From contig NZ_CP062941.1 in assembly GCF_015101885.1 (NCBI RefSeq), positions 1,798,001 through 1,862,000 on the forward strand: a stretch of DNA of 64,000 nt. The letters run 5' to 3'. The position numbers and the translations under genes were made by a program. Positions 9,329 to 18,490 of the stretch are shown piece after piece. The notes below the pieces were generated by a model. The model made no database searches, had not been told where the DNA came from, and saw only the letters and a list, made by a program, of their open reading frames with translations. Position 1 is the first letter of the stretch, and the number at the start of each line of letters is the position of its first letter. This stretch comes from Massilia litorea. GTDB taxonomy: Bacteria; Pseudomonadota; Gammaproteobacteria; Burkholderiales; Burkholderiaceae_D.

Positions 9329-11359
9329 TCACTGTTGCGTCGCCCCCGAGCCGATGTTCTTGTCCAGGAATTTCTCGACCCGGCTCCAGAAATCGATGTT
9401 GTTTTTCGGCAGATAAAAGCCGTGGCCCTCGGCCGGGTATTCGATCCACTCGACGTTCGGGTTGTTGCGTTTGACGGCCGCGTGGAACTTGGTGCCATGG
9501 TCGATCGGTACGCGCAGGTCAGCGCCGCCATAGGCCAGCAGCAGCGGCGCCTTGATGCGCGCCGCCTGTTCGATCGGCGAGGTCGCCTTTAGCTGCGCCG
9601 CGTCCTTGACCTGGTCGCCGATCAGTTCCGGCATGCCGTAGCGCTTCCATTCGTCGGACATGTCGCTGCGGTGGTTGGCGCTGCTGTACATCAGGTTGAT
9701 GTCGGTGACGCCGACCCAGTCGACGCCGCATTGATAGAGGTCGGGGTCGTTCACCAGGCCCATCAGGGTGGCATAGCCCCCGTAGCTGGCGCCGGCGATG
9801 CAGATGCGCTTCGGATCGGCAACCCCTTTTTCGATGGCCCAGCGCACGCCGTCGGCGAGGTCGTTCTGCATGGCCAGTCCCCATTGCTTGAAGCCGGCCT
9901 GGTAGTGGGCGGCGCCGAAGCCGGTGGTGCCGCGGAAGGAGGGCTCGAGCACGGCATAGCCGCGCGAGGCGAGGAACTGCGATTCCGGATTCCAGCCCCA
10001 GGTGCTGCCGCGCACCCAGGGGCCGCCATGCACCAGTACCACCAGCGGCAGCTTGGCCTGCGTGCTGCCTGGCGGCATGGTCAGCAGCGCCGGAATGTCG
10101 AGACCGTCGCGCGCCTTGTAGCTCAGCGCCTGCTGGCGGCCCATCTGTTTCGGGTCGATGCCGGGATGGGTGTCGCCGACCTTGTTGAGCAGCTTGGTAT
10201 CGCGGTTGAACAGATAATAGGTCGACGGAATGGCATCGGAATAAGCACGTACCAGCAGCCACGGCGTCTGCGCATGCTGGGGCGGCGCGCCGAGCAGGTT
10301 GATCGTGGCCGGCAGCAGCTTGTCCACGGTTTCCTGCGCTGCCTTCATGGCCGGGTCGAACCATTCGGTCGAAGTGGCGTCGGTGGTGAACTGCATGCCC
10401 AGCACCTTGTCGCGGCTGGTGATGATCCTGCCGGAGAAATCATAGCCTTTGGTGCTCACCAGCGGTTCCGCGCTGAGCTGGCCGGTGGCGAGATCGAGTG
10501 TGTACACGGCGCTGGTGTCGCGGCCGCGGCGTGTGCTGACATACAGTTTGCCGTCCGGACCGAAGGCGAGGGGCGTGATGCTGTTCTCGGCGTCGCCGTA
10601 CGCTTTATAACTGGTCAGCTTGCGCCATTCTTTCGTTGCCGGGTCGAGATAATGGATGGACACCATGTCGTCCTTGATGCCGACCGCAATCCGCGGCTCG
10701 CCCTTGTGGTCGAGCATCCAGCTGGTGACGTCTTCCTTCGGACGGCTCACTTCCTGCACCTGGCCGGTGACCGTGTTCAGGCGCAGCAGGCCGGTGCGCG
10801 CCGTGCGGTAGTCGGTTTTGAACGCCAGGTCGCGCACATAGACATAGTCGGAATCCTGGGCGCCGCGCCCGGACAGCATGAAGGTATGCCAAGGAAGCAG
10901 GCGAGGACCGGTGCGTTGTCCCGTGCGCTGGCCGGTCCGCACGTTGCCGGTCTCGGCCAGCTGTACCAGGTTGCTGCCGTCGCGGTTGACGGCAAACAGG
11001 CCCGGCGCATAGTCGTCGTCGCCCTCGGCAACCTTCTTGTCGCCCACGTTGAAGAGCAGGCGCTCGTTGTTCACCCATTGGAAGCTGCCGATGTCGGCAT
11101 CGTTGTACGAGGCCACGATCTTGCCGGTATTGGTCTGCAGGTCGACCACGACCAGGTAGTCGCGCTGTCCCGGTGCACTGCCGCGCGCGGCAATCGCGCG
11201 ACCATCCGGCGACAGCAGCCCGCCATTGAAGGCGGGACTGTTGAAGAAACGTTCGATCGGCGGCAGGGCGGGCGCGGCCTGGGCCTCGTTAATGGGAGCG
11301 GTCCACAGCGACAGGGCGAGCAGGCCGGCGTGGAAAAGGGATGTGTGAACGAATGACAT
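9329..11359 (-). CDS. S9 family (prolyl oligopeptidase-type) peptidase, exported
   Basis: A 676-residue serine peptidase. An N-terminal signal peptide (hydrophobic to about residue 28, ending AQA) is followed by a beta-propeller-like WD40/PD40 region and a C-terminal alpha/beta hydrolase domain. The nucleophile is in GASYGGYATLMGL, the Asp probably in GGADLRVP and the His in YPAEGHGF, giving a complete triad. Likely a periplasmic dipeptidyl- or acylaminoacyl-peptidase of the S9C type. A second S9 enzyme of similar plan lies at 23619-25670; they are clearly diverged, not recent duplicates. Confidence 0.88.
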   Translation of the reverse strand: MSFVHTSLFHAGLLALSLWTAPINEAQAAPALPPIERFFNSPAFNGGLLSPDGRAIAARGSAPGQRDYLVVVDLQTNTGKIVASYNDADIGSFQWVNNERLLFNVGDKKVAEGDDDYAPGLFAVNRDGSNLVQLAETGNVRTGQRTGQRTGPRLLPWHTFMLSGRGAQDSDYVYVRDLAFKTDYRTARTGLLRLNTVTGQVQEVSRPKEDVTSWMLDHKGEPRIAVGIKDDMVSIHYLDPATKEWRKLTSYKAYGDAENSITPLAFGPDGKLYVSTRRGRDTSAVYTLDLATGQLSAEPLVSTKGYDFSGRIITSRDKVLGMQFTTDATSTEWFDPAMKAAQETVDKLLPATINLLGAPPQHAQTPWLLVRAYSDAIPSTYYLFNRDTKLLNKVGDTHPGIDPKQMGRQQALSYKARDGLDIPALLTMPPGSTQAKLPLVVLVHGGPWVRGSTWGWNPESQFLASRGYAVLEPSFRGTTGFGAAHYQAGFKQWGLAMQNDLADGVRWAIEKGVADPKRICIAGASYGGYATLMGLVNDPDLYQCGVDWVGVTDINLMYSSANHRSDMSDEWKRYGMPELIGDQVKDAAQLKATSPIEQAARIKAPLLLAYGGADLRVPIDHGTKFHAAVKRNNPNVEWIEYPAEGHGFYLPKNNIDFWSRVEKFLDKNIGSGATQQ

Positions 11360-11454
11360 GCTGGGATTTCCTGGTCGAGAGAAAGGGAGCAGCTATTTCT
11401 CAAGAATAACATTTATGCATGTCAAAAAACTATGCCCTATGGATATTTATTCCT

Positions 11455-13503
11455 CTATTCCGGTGCCCGAATGTGGTCGACCAGTGCATCGCTCGAGCGT
11501 GCCGGTGCCGGGCTCAGGAGACTGGCGATCACGACCGCGGCCAGGCCGGCCGGGACTCCAAAGATACCGGCCGACATCGGCGCGATGTCGAACCAGGCCG
11601 CGTCCAGCCGGCCGCCCAGGATCGGGTGTACCCGCAGCATGTAATACAGGCAGACCATGAAGCCGACCACTATCCCGGCAATGGCGCCCACATGGTTGGC
11701 GCGCTTCCAGAACACGCCCAGCACCAGCGCCGGGAACAGGGCCGAGGCCGCCAGCGAAAAGGCGGCGCCGACCAGAGAAAGGATGTCGGCCGGCTTTTGC
11801 GAGGCGGCATAGGCCGCAATGAAGGCCACCGCCAGCAGCAGCAGTTTCGAGATCGTCACCCGCTTCTGGGTCGAGGCGCCGGGATCGACGATCTTGTAAT
11901 AGATGTCGTGCGAGAGCGCGTTCGAGATGGCCAGCAGCAGGCCGTCTGCCGTGGACAGGGCCGCGGCCAGCCCGCCGGCCGCCACCAGGCCCGAGATCAC
12001 ATACGGCAGGCCGCCGATCTCGGGCGTGGCCAGGACCAGCACGTCGCCGTCGATCGCGATTTCCGCCAGCTGCACCAGGCCGTCGCCGTTGATGTCAGTT
12101 ACTTGAATCAGGGGATTGACCTTGTCGATATTTCCCCAGTACGAAATCCAGGTGGGCAGCGAACTGAAATCGCTGCCCACCAGGCTCGTATAGATGTCGT
12201 ATTTCGCCAGGACCGCCAGCGCCGGGATGCTCAGGTAAATCAGGAGAATGAAGAACAGGGTCCAGAACACCGAAATCCTGGTTTCGTCCACCGAGGGCGT
12301 GGTGTACGAGCGCATCAGGATGTGGGGCAGGGCGGCGGTGCCGAACATCAGGCAGAACACGAGCGCCAGGAAATTGTTGCGGTGCGCATTCGATTCCGCT
12401 TCGGTGGCGCCGGGGAAGGGCATGGCATGCGGCTGCGGCGGCTGGGCGCGCGCAAGCAGGCGCGTGCGCTGTTCGCGCCACAGGGGCTCGGCGTCTTCCG
12501 CCGTCTTCGGGTAGGCGGCGAGGGCGCGCTCGGCGCTGCGCACGTCGGCCAGGGATAGATTGCGCAGGCGCGCCGCGTCGAGCCTGCGCTGCGCCTCCAC
12601 CTTGCCCTGTTCCCAGGAACCGGGTAATGCCGCCAGGCGTGCGGCGTAGGCGTCGGCCTGCTGCTGGAAGTGCGCCCTAACTTCGCGCTCGCGTGGGTCG
12701 GCCGCAAGCTGGGCTTCGCGCTGGGCCAGCTTCGGCAGCACCGAGCCGTAGGCCACTTGCGGCAAGGGATTGTCGGCGTGCTTCGCTGACAGCCACATGG
12801 TCGGGATCAGGAAGGCGACCAGGATGATGATGTACTGGGCCACCTGCGTCCAGGTAATGCCGCGCATGCCGCCGAGAAAAGAGCAGACCAGGATGCTGGC
12901 CAGGCCGAGGAAAATCCCGACCGAGAAATCGACGCCGGTGAAGCGCGAGGCGATCAGGCCGACGGCATAGATCTGCGCGACCACGTACACGAAGGAGACG
13001 ATGATGGTGGCACCGACGGCGAGCGCGCGCACCGGCCCGCCGCGCCCGCCCGCGCCGCCGCCGTAGCGCACGGCGAGAAAGTCGGGGATCGTGTACTGGG
13101 CGAACTTGCGCAGATAGGGCGCGATCAGCAGCGCGACCAGGCAATAGCCGCCGGTCCAGCCCATGATGTAGGCGAGGGCGTCGAAGCCGGACAGATACAG
13201 GCCGCCCGCCAGGCTGATGAAGCTTGCCGCCGAGATCCAGTCGGCCGCGGTGGCCATGCCGTTGAACAGGGCCGGCACGCGGCGTCCGGCAACATAGTAT
13301 TCGGTCACGTTCGAGGTGCGGCTGATGACGCCGATGGTGGCGTACAGCACGATCGTGGCGAACATGAACAGGTGGCCGATCCAGAGCCGCGGCATGCCCT
13401 CGTTTTCCAGCACCGTCAGGGCCAGCAGGAAGCCGGCGAAGCAGACGCAGAACCAGGCGTAGTAGCCGGACAGGCGCCGGAAGTAGCGCTTCTGGCCGCT
13501 CAT
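11455..13503 (-). CDS. Sodium:solute symporter (VC_2705-like, acetate-permease-related)
   Basis: A 682-residue SSS-family transporter with about 13 membrane segments. Typical blocks are TEYYVAGRRVPALFNGMATAADW, ISLAGGLYLSGFD and GLAAALSTADGLLLAISNALSHDIY. An unusual hydrophilic, partly coiled-coil insert occupies about 250-375. The stretch D470 to E481 fits a canonical EF-hand loop (DxNxDGxVxxxE). The start at 13503 overlaps the DUF4212 gene by 4 bp; the longer open frame to 13707 overlaps that gene and is unlikely. Monocarboxylate substrates are likely for the family but unproven here. Confidence 0.85.
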   Translation of the reverse strand: MSGQKRYFRRLSGYYAWFCVCFAGFLLALTVLENEGMPRLWIGHLFMFATIVLYATIGVISRTSNVTEYYVAGRRVPALFNGMATAADWISAASFISLAGGLYLSGFDALAYIMGWTGGYCLVALLIAPYLRKFAQYTIPDFLAVRYGGGAGGRGGPVRALAVGATIIVSFVYVVAQIYAVGLIASRFTGVDFSVGIFLGLASILVCSFLGGMRGITWTQVAQYIIILVAFLIPTMWLSAKHADNPLPQVAYGSVLPKLAQREAQLAADPREREVRAHFQQQADAYAARLAALPGSWEQGKVEAQRRLDAARLRNLSLADVRSAERALAAYPKTAEDAEPLWREQRTRLLARAQPPQPHAMPFPGATEAESNAHRNNFLALVFCLMFGTAALPHILMRSYTTPSVDETRISVFWTLFFILLIYLSIPALAVLAKYDIYTSLVGSDFSSLPTWISYWGNIDKVNPLIQVTDINGDGLVQLAEIAIDGDVLVLATPEIGGLPYVISGLVAAGGLAAALSTADGLLLAISNALSHDIYYKIVDPGASTQKRVTISKLLLLAVAFIAAYAASQKPADILSLVGAAFSLAASALFPALVLGVFWKRANHVGAIAGIVVGFMVCLYYMLRVHPILGGRLDAAWFDIAPMSAGIFGVPAGLAAVVIASLLSPAPARSSDALVDHIRAPE

Positions 13504-13838
13504 CCGCCGACCCCGGCGCCGCCCTGCATGGCGCGCGCAAGATCGCGGTCGAAGCGGCGCATGCGCCAGGCGTAGACGCCGATGATCGCCAGGCACACCA
13601 GCGATGCCCCTTGCGCCGCCATGTAGAAGGAGAGCGGCCAGCCGAACAGGGTGACGCGTGCCAGTTCGCGCGCAAAATACACGGTACAAAAACCGGTCGC
13701 CAGCCATAGCGCCATCAGGACGAAGGTCAAGCGGCGCGTGCGGCGCCAGTGGGCGGCGCGCGCGGCCAATAAACGGCGCTGGCGCTGCAGCTCAGGCTCG
13801 GACGAAGGCGCAGTCGAGGGCAAGGGTTCAGGCGGCAT
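13500..13838 (-). CDS. DUF4212 small membrane subunit of the symporter
   Basis: A 112-residue protein with an Arg-rich N-terminal cytoplasmic part and two membrane helices (about 37-57 and 67-90). Proteins of this kind are encoded directly before VC_2705-type symporters and are regarded as a small symporter subunit, which is the arrangement here. It overlaps the symporter by 4 bp and the histidine kinase by 11 bp, so all are likely made from one mRNA. Confidence 0.85.
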   Translation of the reverse strand: MPPEPLPSTAPSSEPELQRQRRLLAARAAHWRRTRRLTFVLMALWLATGFCTVYFARELARVTLFGWPLSFYMAAQGASLVCLAIIGVYAWRMRRFDRDLARAMQGGAGVGG

Positions 13839-15375
13839 CGAAGTCGTCGTGGACAGGTGGTGGGAAGGTCAGGCGGAACAGGCTGCCTGGAAATTTGGCG
13901 GAGTGGCTGCGCGGATTATTGAAAATGTCGACCTCGGCGCCGTGCTGGCCGGCGATCTCGCGCACGATGGCCAGCCCCAGGCCGCTGCCGCTCGCGCTCG
14001 AGCCGAGGATGCGATAAAAACGCTCGAACACGTGGGCGCGCTCGTGCGGGGCGATGCCCGGCCCGGTGTCTTCGACTTCGAGCAGCGCCCGTTCGCCGTC
14101 GCGCCGCACCTGCACCGTGACGCTGCCGCCGGCAGGGGTGTAGCGCAGGGCGTTGTCGATCAGGTTCGACAGCAGTTCGCGCAGCATCAGGGCGTTGCCG
14201 GCGATGACCACGTCCTCGTCCTGCGCTTCGTAGCCGAGGTCGATGCGGTGCGCGAACGAGGCTTGCACCCAATCCTGCACCACGTCGCGCGCGAGGCCCG
14301 CCAGATTGATTTCATCGAAGGCGAGGCCGGCATGCGGCTGGTTTTCGGCGCGCGCCAGGGCGAGCAACTGGTTCACCAGGCGCGTCGCCGACTCCGAACT
14401 TTTCGCCAGCTGTTCCAGCGAACGGTGGATCTCGTCCGGATCGAGCTGGCGCAAGGCGAGCTCGGACTGCATGCGCATGCCGGCCAGCGGCGTCTTCATC
14501 TGGTGCGCGGCGTCGGCAATGAAACGTTTCTGCATGTCGATGGTCTGCGACAGCCGCCCCAGCATGTCGTTGAGCGAGCCGACGAGGGGAGAAATTTCCT
14601 CGGGCACCTGGCGCGAATCGATGGGAGACAAATCGTCGGACGGACGCGCGCGGATGCGCTCCTGGAGTGCCGCCAGCGGAGACAGGCCGCGCGAGAGGGC
14701 GAACCAGACCAGGGCCAGGATGATCGGCAGAATGATGAACTGGGGCAGGATCACGCCCTTGATGATCTCGTTGGCGAGCAGGGCGCGCTTGTCCAGCGTT
14801 TCCGCCACCTGCACCAGGGCTTTACGGGGGAAAACGGGCGAGCTGCTGTCGGGCGGGGCGAGCGGGTCGAGGTTGATGTACAGGTAAGCCACGCGCAGCG
14901 GCGTGCCGTGCAGCGTGGCGCTCCGGAAGTGCACCGCGCCATCCTTGTCGCCATCGCCGTCGTTATCGTGACTGCGCGGGCGCGGCAGTTCGGCGTCGCC
15001 GTCGACGTGGCGTCCGGCGGCGTCGCTCACCTGGAAATACACGCTGTCGATGTCGTCGGCGCGCAGGATGTCGCGTGCGCTGCCCGGCAAACGGGTATTG
15101 ATGACGCCGTTTTCTTCGCGCACCTGCTGGGCCAGCACCGTCACCCGGTCTTCGAGCGCATGATCGAAGGGTTGGTTCGCGATCGATTTCGCGACCAGGT
15201 AAGTGATCACTATGCTCATCGGCCACAGCAGCAGCAGGGGCGCCAGCATCCAGTCGAGGATCTCGCCGAACAGCGAATGCTGGATGTTTTCTTCGGGCTC
15301 GGGATTCGGCGGGACGTACAAAGGCTCGGGCAGCCCCGCATCGGGCTCGATCAGGCCGGCATCACGTTCGTTCAC
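13828..15375 (-). CDS. Sensor histidine kinase, TctE/QseC type
   Basis: A 515-residue inner-membrane kinase. It has a short cytoplasmic N-terminus, TM1 about 43-64, a periplasmic sensor (65-207) of the 2CSK_N type, TM2 about 208-228, a HAMP-like linker, HisKA with H291 (AAHQMKTPLAG) and a catalytic domain with N, G1 and G2 boxes (NLIDNALRYTP, EDTGPGI, GSGLGLAIV). The sensor holds an acidic loop, DNDGDGDKDG, near 137-146 that looks able to bind calcium. GTG at 15375 overlaps the regulator stop as GTGA, so it is preferred over later starts. Confidence 0.88.
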   Translation of the reverse strand: MNERDAGLIEPDAGLPEPLYVPPNPEPEENIQHSLFGEILDWMLAPLLLLWPMSIVITYLVAKSIANQPFDHALEDRVTVLAQQVREENGVINTRLPGSARDILRADDIDSVYFQVSDAAGRHVDGDAELPRPRSHDNDGDGDKDGAVHFRSATLHGTPLRVAYLYINLDPLAPPDSSSPVFPRKALVQVAETLDKRALLANEIIKGVILPQFIILPIILALVWFALSRGLSPLAALQERIRARPSDDLSPIDSRQVPEEISPLVGSLNDMLGRLSQTIDMQKRFIADAAHQMKTPLAGMRMQSELALRQLDPDEIHRSLEQLAKSSESATRLVNQLLALARAENQPHAGLAFDEINLAGLARDVVQDWVQASFAHRIDLGYEAQDEDVVIAGNALMLRELLSNLIDNALRYTPAGGSVTVQVRRDGERALLEVEDTGPGIAPHERAHVFERFYRILGSSASGSGLGLAIVREIAGQHGAEVDIFNNPRSHSAKFPGSLFRLTFPPPVHDDFDAA

Positions 15376-16082
15376 TTCGAATCGAGGGCGTGCTCGGCAC
15401 CGGCACGGGCTGCGTCCGAATATTTTTCGAGGCAATAGCCCAGGCCGCGCACGGTGGCGATGCGCACGCCGCCGACCTCGATCTTCTTGCGCAGCCGGTG
15501 CACATAGACCTCGATCGCATTGTTCGACACCTCTTCGCCCCATTCGCACAGGTGGTCGACCAGCTGCTCCTTCGAGACCAGGCGCCCGGTACGCGCCAGC
15601 AGGATTTCGAGCAGGCCCAGTTCGCGCGCGGAGAGGTCGAGCATCTGCTCGTTGATATACGCGCTGCGCCCGACCTGGTCGTAGACCAGCGGGCCGTGGC
15701 GGATCACGGTCGGGCCGCCGCCGGCGCCGCGCCGGGTGAGCGCACGGACCCGCGCCTCCAGCTCCGACAAGGCGAAGGGCTTGGCCATGTAGTCGTCGGC
15801 GCCCAGATCGAGCCCCTCGACGCGCTGCTCGACCGAGTCGGCGGCCGTCAGGATCAGCACCGGCAGCAGGGAAGAGCGCGCGCGTAGCCGGCGCAGCACC
15901 TCCAGGCCCGACATTTTCGGGAGCCCGAGGTCGAGGATCAGCAGGTCGAATTCCTGGGTCGAGAGGGCGGTGTCGGCATCCTGGCCGTTGCGCACGTCGT
16001 CGATCGCATAACCGGACTGGCGCAGTGAGCGCGTCAGCCCGTCAGCGAGTACGCTATCATCTTCGGCAAGCAAAATTCGCAT
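15372..16082 (-). CDS. OmpR-family response regulator (TctD/QseB type)
   Basis: A 236-residue DNA-binding regulator. The receiver domain has the acidic pocket EDD (7-9), phosphoacceptor D51 in LLILDLGLPKMSG and the KPF lysine. A C-terminal winged helix includes the ELGLLEILL and NAIEVYVHRLRKKI blocks. It is the first gene of an operon with its kinase (4-bp overlap), the DUF4212 protein and the symporter, so it probably controls transport of that solute and perhaps itself. No operator could be identified upstream. Confidence 0.9.
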   Translation of the reverse strand: MRILLAEDDSVLADGLTRSLRQSGYAIDDVRNGQDADTALSTQEFDLLILDLGLPKMSGLEVLRRLRARSSLLPVLILTAADSVEQRVEGLDLGADDYMAKPFALSELEARVRALTRRGAGGGPTVIRHGPLVYDQVGRSAYINEQMLDLSARELGLLEILLARTGRLVSKEQLVDHLCEWGEEVSNNAIEVYVHRLRKKIEVGGVRIATVRGLGYCLEKYSDAARAGAEHALDSK

Positions 16083-16125
16083 AAGATTACCCTGTTATCG
16101 ATTAGACCTTCCGGCTGAGCTTGCG

Positions 16126-16209
16126 AAAAAATCCTCCATGGCAGTGTTGCATCGTCTCACCGTACTCACGTACTGTCTTCGACGATGCGCCTGGCCCTGG
16201 AGTTTTTTT
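16126..16209. terminator. Long imperfect inverted repeat with flanking A- and T-runs
   Basis: Nested palindrome: A6 at 16126-16131, an outer arm about 16135-16144 (TCCATGGCAG) pairing with 16191-16201, a perfect inner arm GCATCGTC (16149-16156) with GACGATGC (16181-16188), a small GTAC/GTAC core, then T7 at 16203-16209. It could terminate transcription either way or be a dispersed repeat element. No transcript from the left on the plus strand needs it. Confidence 0.6.
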
Positions 16210-16289
16210 CACAACCCCATTGTGTTTGATATCGCGCAACAATGCGAGCCTTCTGCAACGTTCGAGTAAAATCCTGCTTGCCAAAACCA

Positions 16290-16305
16290 CTGGATTTTTA
16301 TACAG
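16290..16305 (+). promoter_or_regulatory. LexA (SOS) box of recA
   Basis: CTGG-N8-ACAG, one mismatch from the CTGT-N8-ACAG consensus, with an AT-rich centre (ATTTTTAT). It lies 64 bp before the recA start, where a LexA operator is expected. A leader hairpin (GAGGGTACC 16326-16334 with GGTACCTC 16343-16350) follows. Confidence 0.75.
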
Positions 16306-16368
16306 TAGTGGCTATTGAAAAGCGTGAGGGTACCCACACCTTGGTACCTCCAAGACTGAGAGAAAATT

Positions 16369-17451
16369 ATGGACGACAAAAAAGTAGTACACAACGCCTC
16401 CGAAAAAGGCAAGGCGCTGGCCGCCGCCCTCGCGCAAATCGAAAAGCAGTTCGGCAAGGGTTCGGTCATGCGCATGGACGCGAATACGCCGGTCGAGGAA
16501 GTGCAGACCGTCTCCACCGGCTCGCTGGGCCTGGACATCGCGCTGGGCGTCGGCGGCTTGCCGCGCGGCCGTATCGTGGAAATCTACGGTCCGGAATCGT
16601 CGGGTAAAACCACGCTGACCCTGCAGACCATCGCGCAGATGCAAAAGCTGGGTGGTACCTGCGCCTTCATCGACGCCGAGCACGCGCTCGACGTGGGTTA
16701 CGCGCAGAAGCTGGGCATCAAGCTCGACGAGCTGCTGATCTCGCAGCCGGACACCGGCGAACAGGCCCTCGAAATCACCGACGCACTCGTGCGCTCGGGT
16801 TCGGTCGACCTGGTCGTCATCGACTCGGTGGCGGCACTGACCCCGCGCGCCGAGATCGAAGGCGATATGGGCGATTCGCTGCCGGGCCTGCAAGCCCGTC
16901 TGATGTCGCAGGCACTGCGCAAGCTGACCGCGTCGATCAACCGTACGAACACCCTGGTCATCTTCATTAACCAGATCCGTATGAAGATCGGCGTGATGTT
17001 CGGCAGCCCGGAAACCACGACCGGCGGTAACGCGCTGAAGTTCTACGCCTCCGTGCGCCTGGACATCCGCCGTACCGGTTCGATCAAGTCGGGTGACGAG
17101 GTGATCGGTAACGAAACCAAGGTCAAGGTCGTCAAGAACAAGATCGCGCCACCATTCCGCGAAGCGCACTTCGACATCCTGTATGGAGAAGGCACTTCCC
17201 GCGAAGGCGAAATCCTCGATCTGGGCGCCGACAACAAGATCGTGGAGAAGTCCGGTTCCTGGTACAGCTATAACGGCGAACGTATCGGCCAGGGCAAGGA
17301 CAACGCCCGTCAGTTCTTGAAAGACCGCCCGGCACTGGCGCGCGAAATCGAGAACAAGGTACGTGCGGCCCTCGGTGTGCGCGAACTGCCGCCGCCTGTC
17401 GGTGGCGACGCCGAAGACAAGGCGCCGAAGTTGAAGGCCGTGTCGGAGTAA
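16369..17451 (+). CDS. recA: Recombinase A
   Basis: A 360-residue RecA. It polymerises on single-stranded DNA, drives strand exchange and activates LexA self-cleavage. Seen are Walker [10 protein letters not shown], the MAW-like start of the core ([15 protein letters not shown]), the Walker B region [10 protein letters not shown], the L1/L2 loop areas and the acidic, Lys-rich C-terminus. It is preceded by a LexA box and followed by recX, separated only by a hairpin. Confidence 0.98.
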   Translation: MDDKKVVHNASEKGKALAAALAQIEKQFGKGSVMRMDANTPVEEVQTVSTGSLGLDIALGVGGLPRGRIVEIYGPESSGKTTLTLQTIAQMQKLGGTCAFIDAEHALDVGYAQKLGIKLDELLISQPDTGEQALEITDALVRSGSVDLVVIDSVAALTPRAEIEGDMGDSLPGLQARLMSQALRKLTASINRTNTLVIFINQIRMKIGVMFGSPETTTGGNALKFYASVRLDIRRTGSIKSGDEVIGNETKVKVVKNKIAPPFREAHFDILYGEGTSREGEILDLGADNKIVEKSGSWYSYNGERIGQGKDNARQFLKDRPALAREIENKVRAALGVRELPPPVGGDAEDKAPKLKAVSE

Positions 17452-17457
17452 TCGGTC

Positions 17458-17477
17458 GGGGCCGCAGCTGTGGCCCC
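17458..17477 (+). other. recA-recX intergenic hairpin
   Basis: GGGGCCGCAG and CTGTGGCCCC form a near-perfect 20-nt palindrome with one G-T pair and no T-run. In E. coli recX expression depends on partial read-through after recA; this hairpin could play a similar role here. Confidence 0.5.
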
Positions 17478-17497
17478 ATCCGATCTGCTGTATCGCC

Positions 17498-17956
17498 ATG
17501 CGCCAACCAGTACTGAGTCTGAAAGCCCGAGCCCTGCGCTTCCTCTCCATGAGGGAGCACAGCCGGCTCGAGCTCAAGCGCAAACTGGCGCGCCATGCGG
17601 AGGAGGGCGACGACATCGACGCCCTCCTCGATTTTCTGGAAAAGAACAACTGGCTGTCGCAGGAGCGTTTTGCTGAATCCTTGATTCATCGAAAGGCTTC
17701 CCGCTTCGGCAACAGCCGTGTGATGGCCGAGCTGCAAAGCCATGGCGTCAACGGAGAAGCGCTGGCCGAACTGAAGTCCGGCCTGGCCGAGAGCGAAACC
17801 GCGCGTGCGGTCGAGGTCTGGCAACGCAAGTTCGGCACCGTCGCGCAAGACGCGGCCGAGCGCAGCAAGCAGATGCGGTTTTTAATGGCGCGCGGTTTTT
17901 CGAGCGGCGCCGTGCGCACCGCCCTGAAAGGGGCGCCCGAGGACGACGAGTTTTAA
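17498..17956 (+). CDS. recX: Regulatory protein RecX
   Basis: A 152-residue, mostly helical RecX, which caps or destabilises RecA filaments and restrains recombination. The family pattern is visible: [25 protein letters not shown], then [19 protein letters not shown], ending with [11 protein letters not shown]. It lies 46 bp downstream of recA on the same strand, the standard partnership. Confidence 0.95.
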   Translation: MRQPVLSLKARALRFLSMREHSRLELKRKLARHAEEGDDIDALLDFLEKNNWLSQERFAESLIHRKASRFGNSRVMAELQSHGVNGEALAELKSGLAESETARAVEVWQRKFGTVAQDAAERSKQMRFLMARGFSSGAVRTALKGAPEDDEF

Positions 17957-18130
17957 GTAGCGCCGGCATCGCCTCGTTGCGACTGTCCCGCAGTCTTGTC
18001 TGCACCCCAAATCGGCTCGATCCATTCCCAGGCGCCAGCGTGGAGCGCCATCCGGCGATATGCGCCCGCATATTCCTCAACCCCGGATGACGCTGCACGC
18101 TGGTTTTTGCTTGCCCTAAAAGTTGTCATC

Positions 18131-18490
18131 ATGAAAACGATACTCGTTCTCGCCCCACTGTTCGTATTGGCATCGTGCAGCCGTCAGCCCGTCGAGCCGA
18201 CCGGGATCTATCGGCTCAGTACGCAGGAAAAAATGGTCGTGCTCGAGGTGCGCGCCAGTGGCGACTATATTCTCCAGATCGACCGCTCCGGCAGCATGAC
18301 CGATGAAATCCGCGGGCGCTGGCAAGACGAGCGCGGCGCGGAGGTTGACGTCACCTTCCACGGCATAGTCTGGCACGGGAACACACCCGAGGCCGCCGCC
18401 GGTTTCTGGGCGGTCGCCTTCGAGCGGGATGGCGGCATTTGCCTCGACGGCAAAGAACTGCTGTGCTTCACGAAGGATGCCGCGGCCTGA
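18131..18490 (+). CDS. Small putative lipoprotein of unknown function
   Basis: A 119-residue protein beginning MKTILVLAPLFVLASC, a lipoprotein signal with lipobox LASC (Cys16). The mature part is predicted beta-rich (YRLSTQEKMVVLEVRASGDYILQID) and I recognise no named family. Frames starting further upstream would spoil the signal peptide, so ATG at 18131 is chosen. It sits between recX and the DUF2889 gene, which are usually nearer to each other in relatives. A simple envelope-sensing or structural role is possible; no function is claimed. Confidence 0.65.
   Translation: MKTILVLAPLFVLASCSRQPVEPTGIYRLSTQEKMVVLEVRASGDYILQIDRSGSMTDEIRGRWQDERGAEVDVTFHGIVWHGNTPEAAAGFWAVAFERDGGICLDGKELLCFTKDAAA

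Noticed and set aside
9671..11356. A 561-codon plus-strand frame opposite the S9 peptidase
   Set aside because: Same kind of antisense shadow; the minus strand has signal peptide and full catalytic triad.
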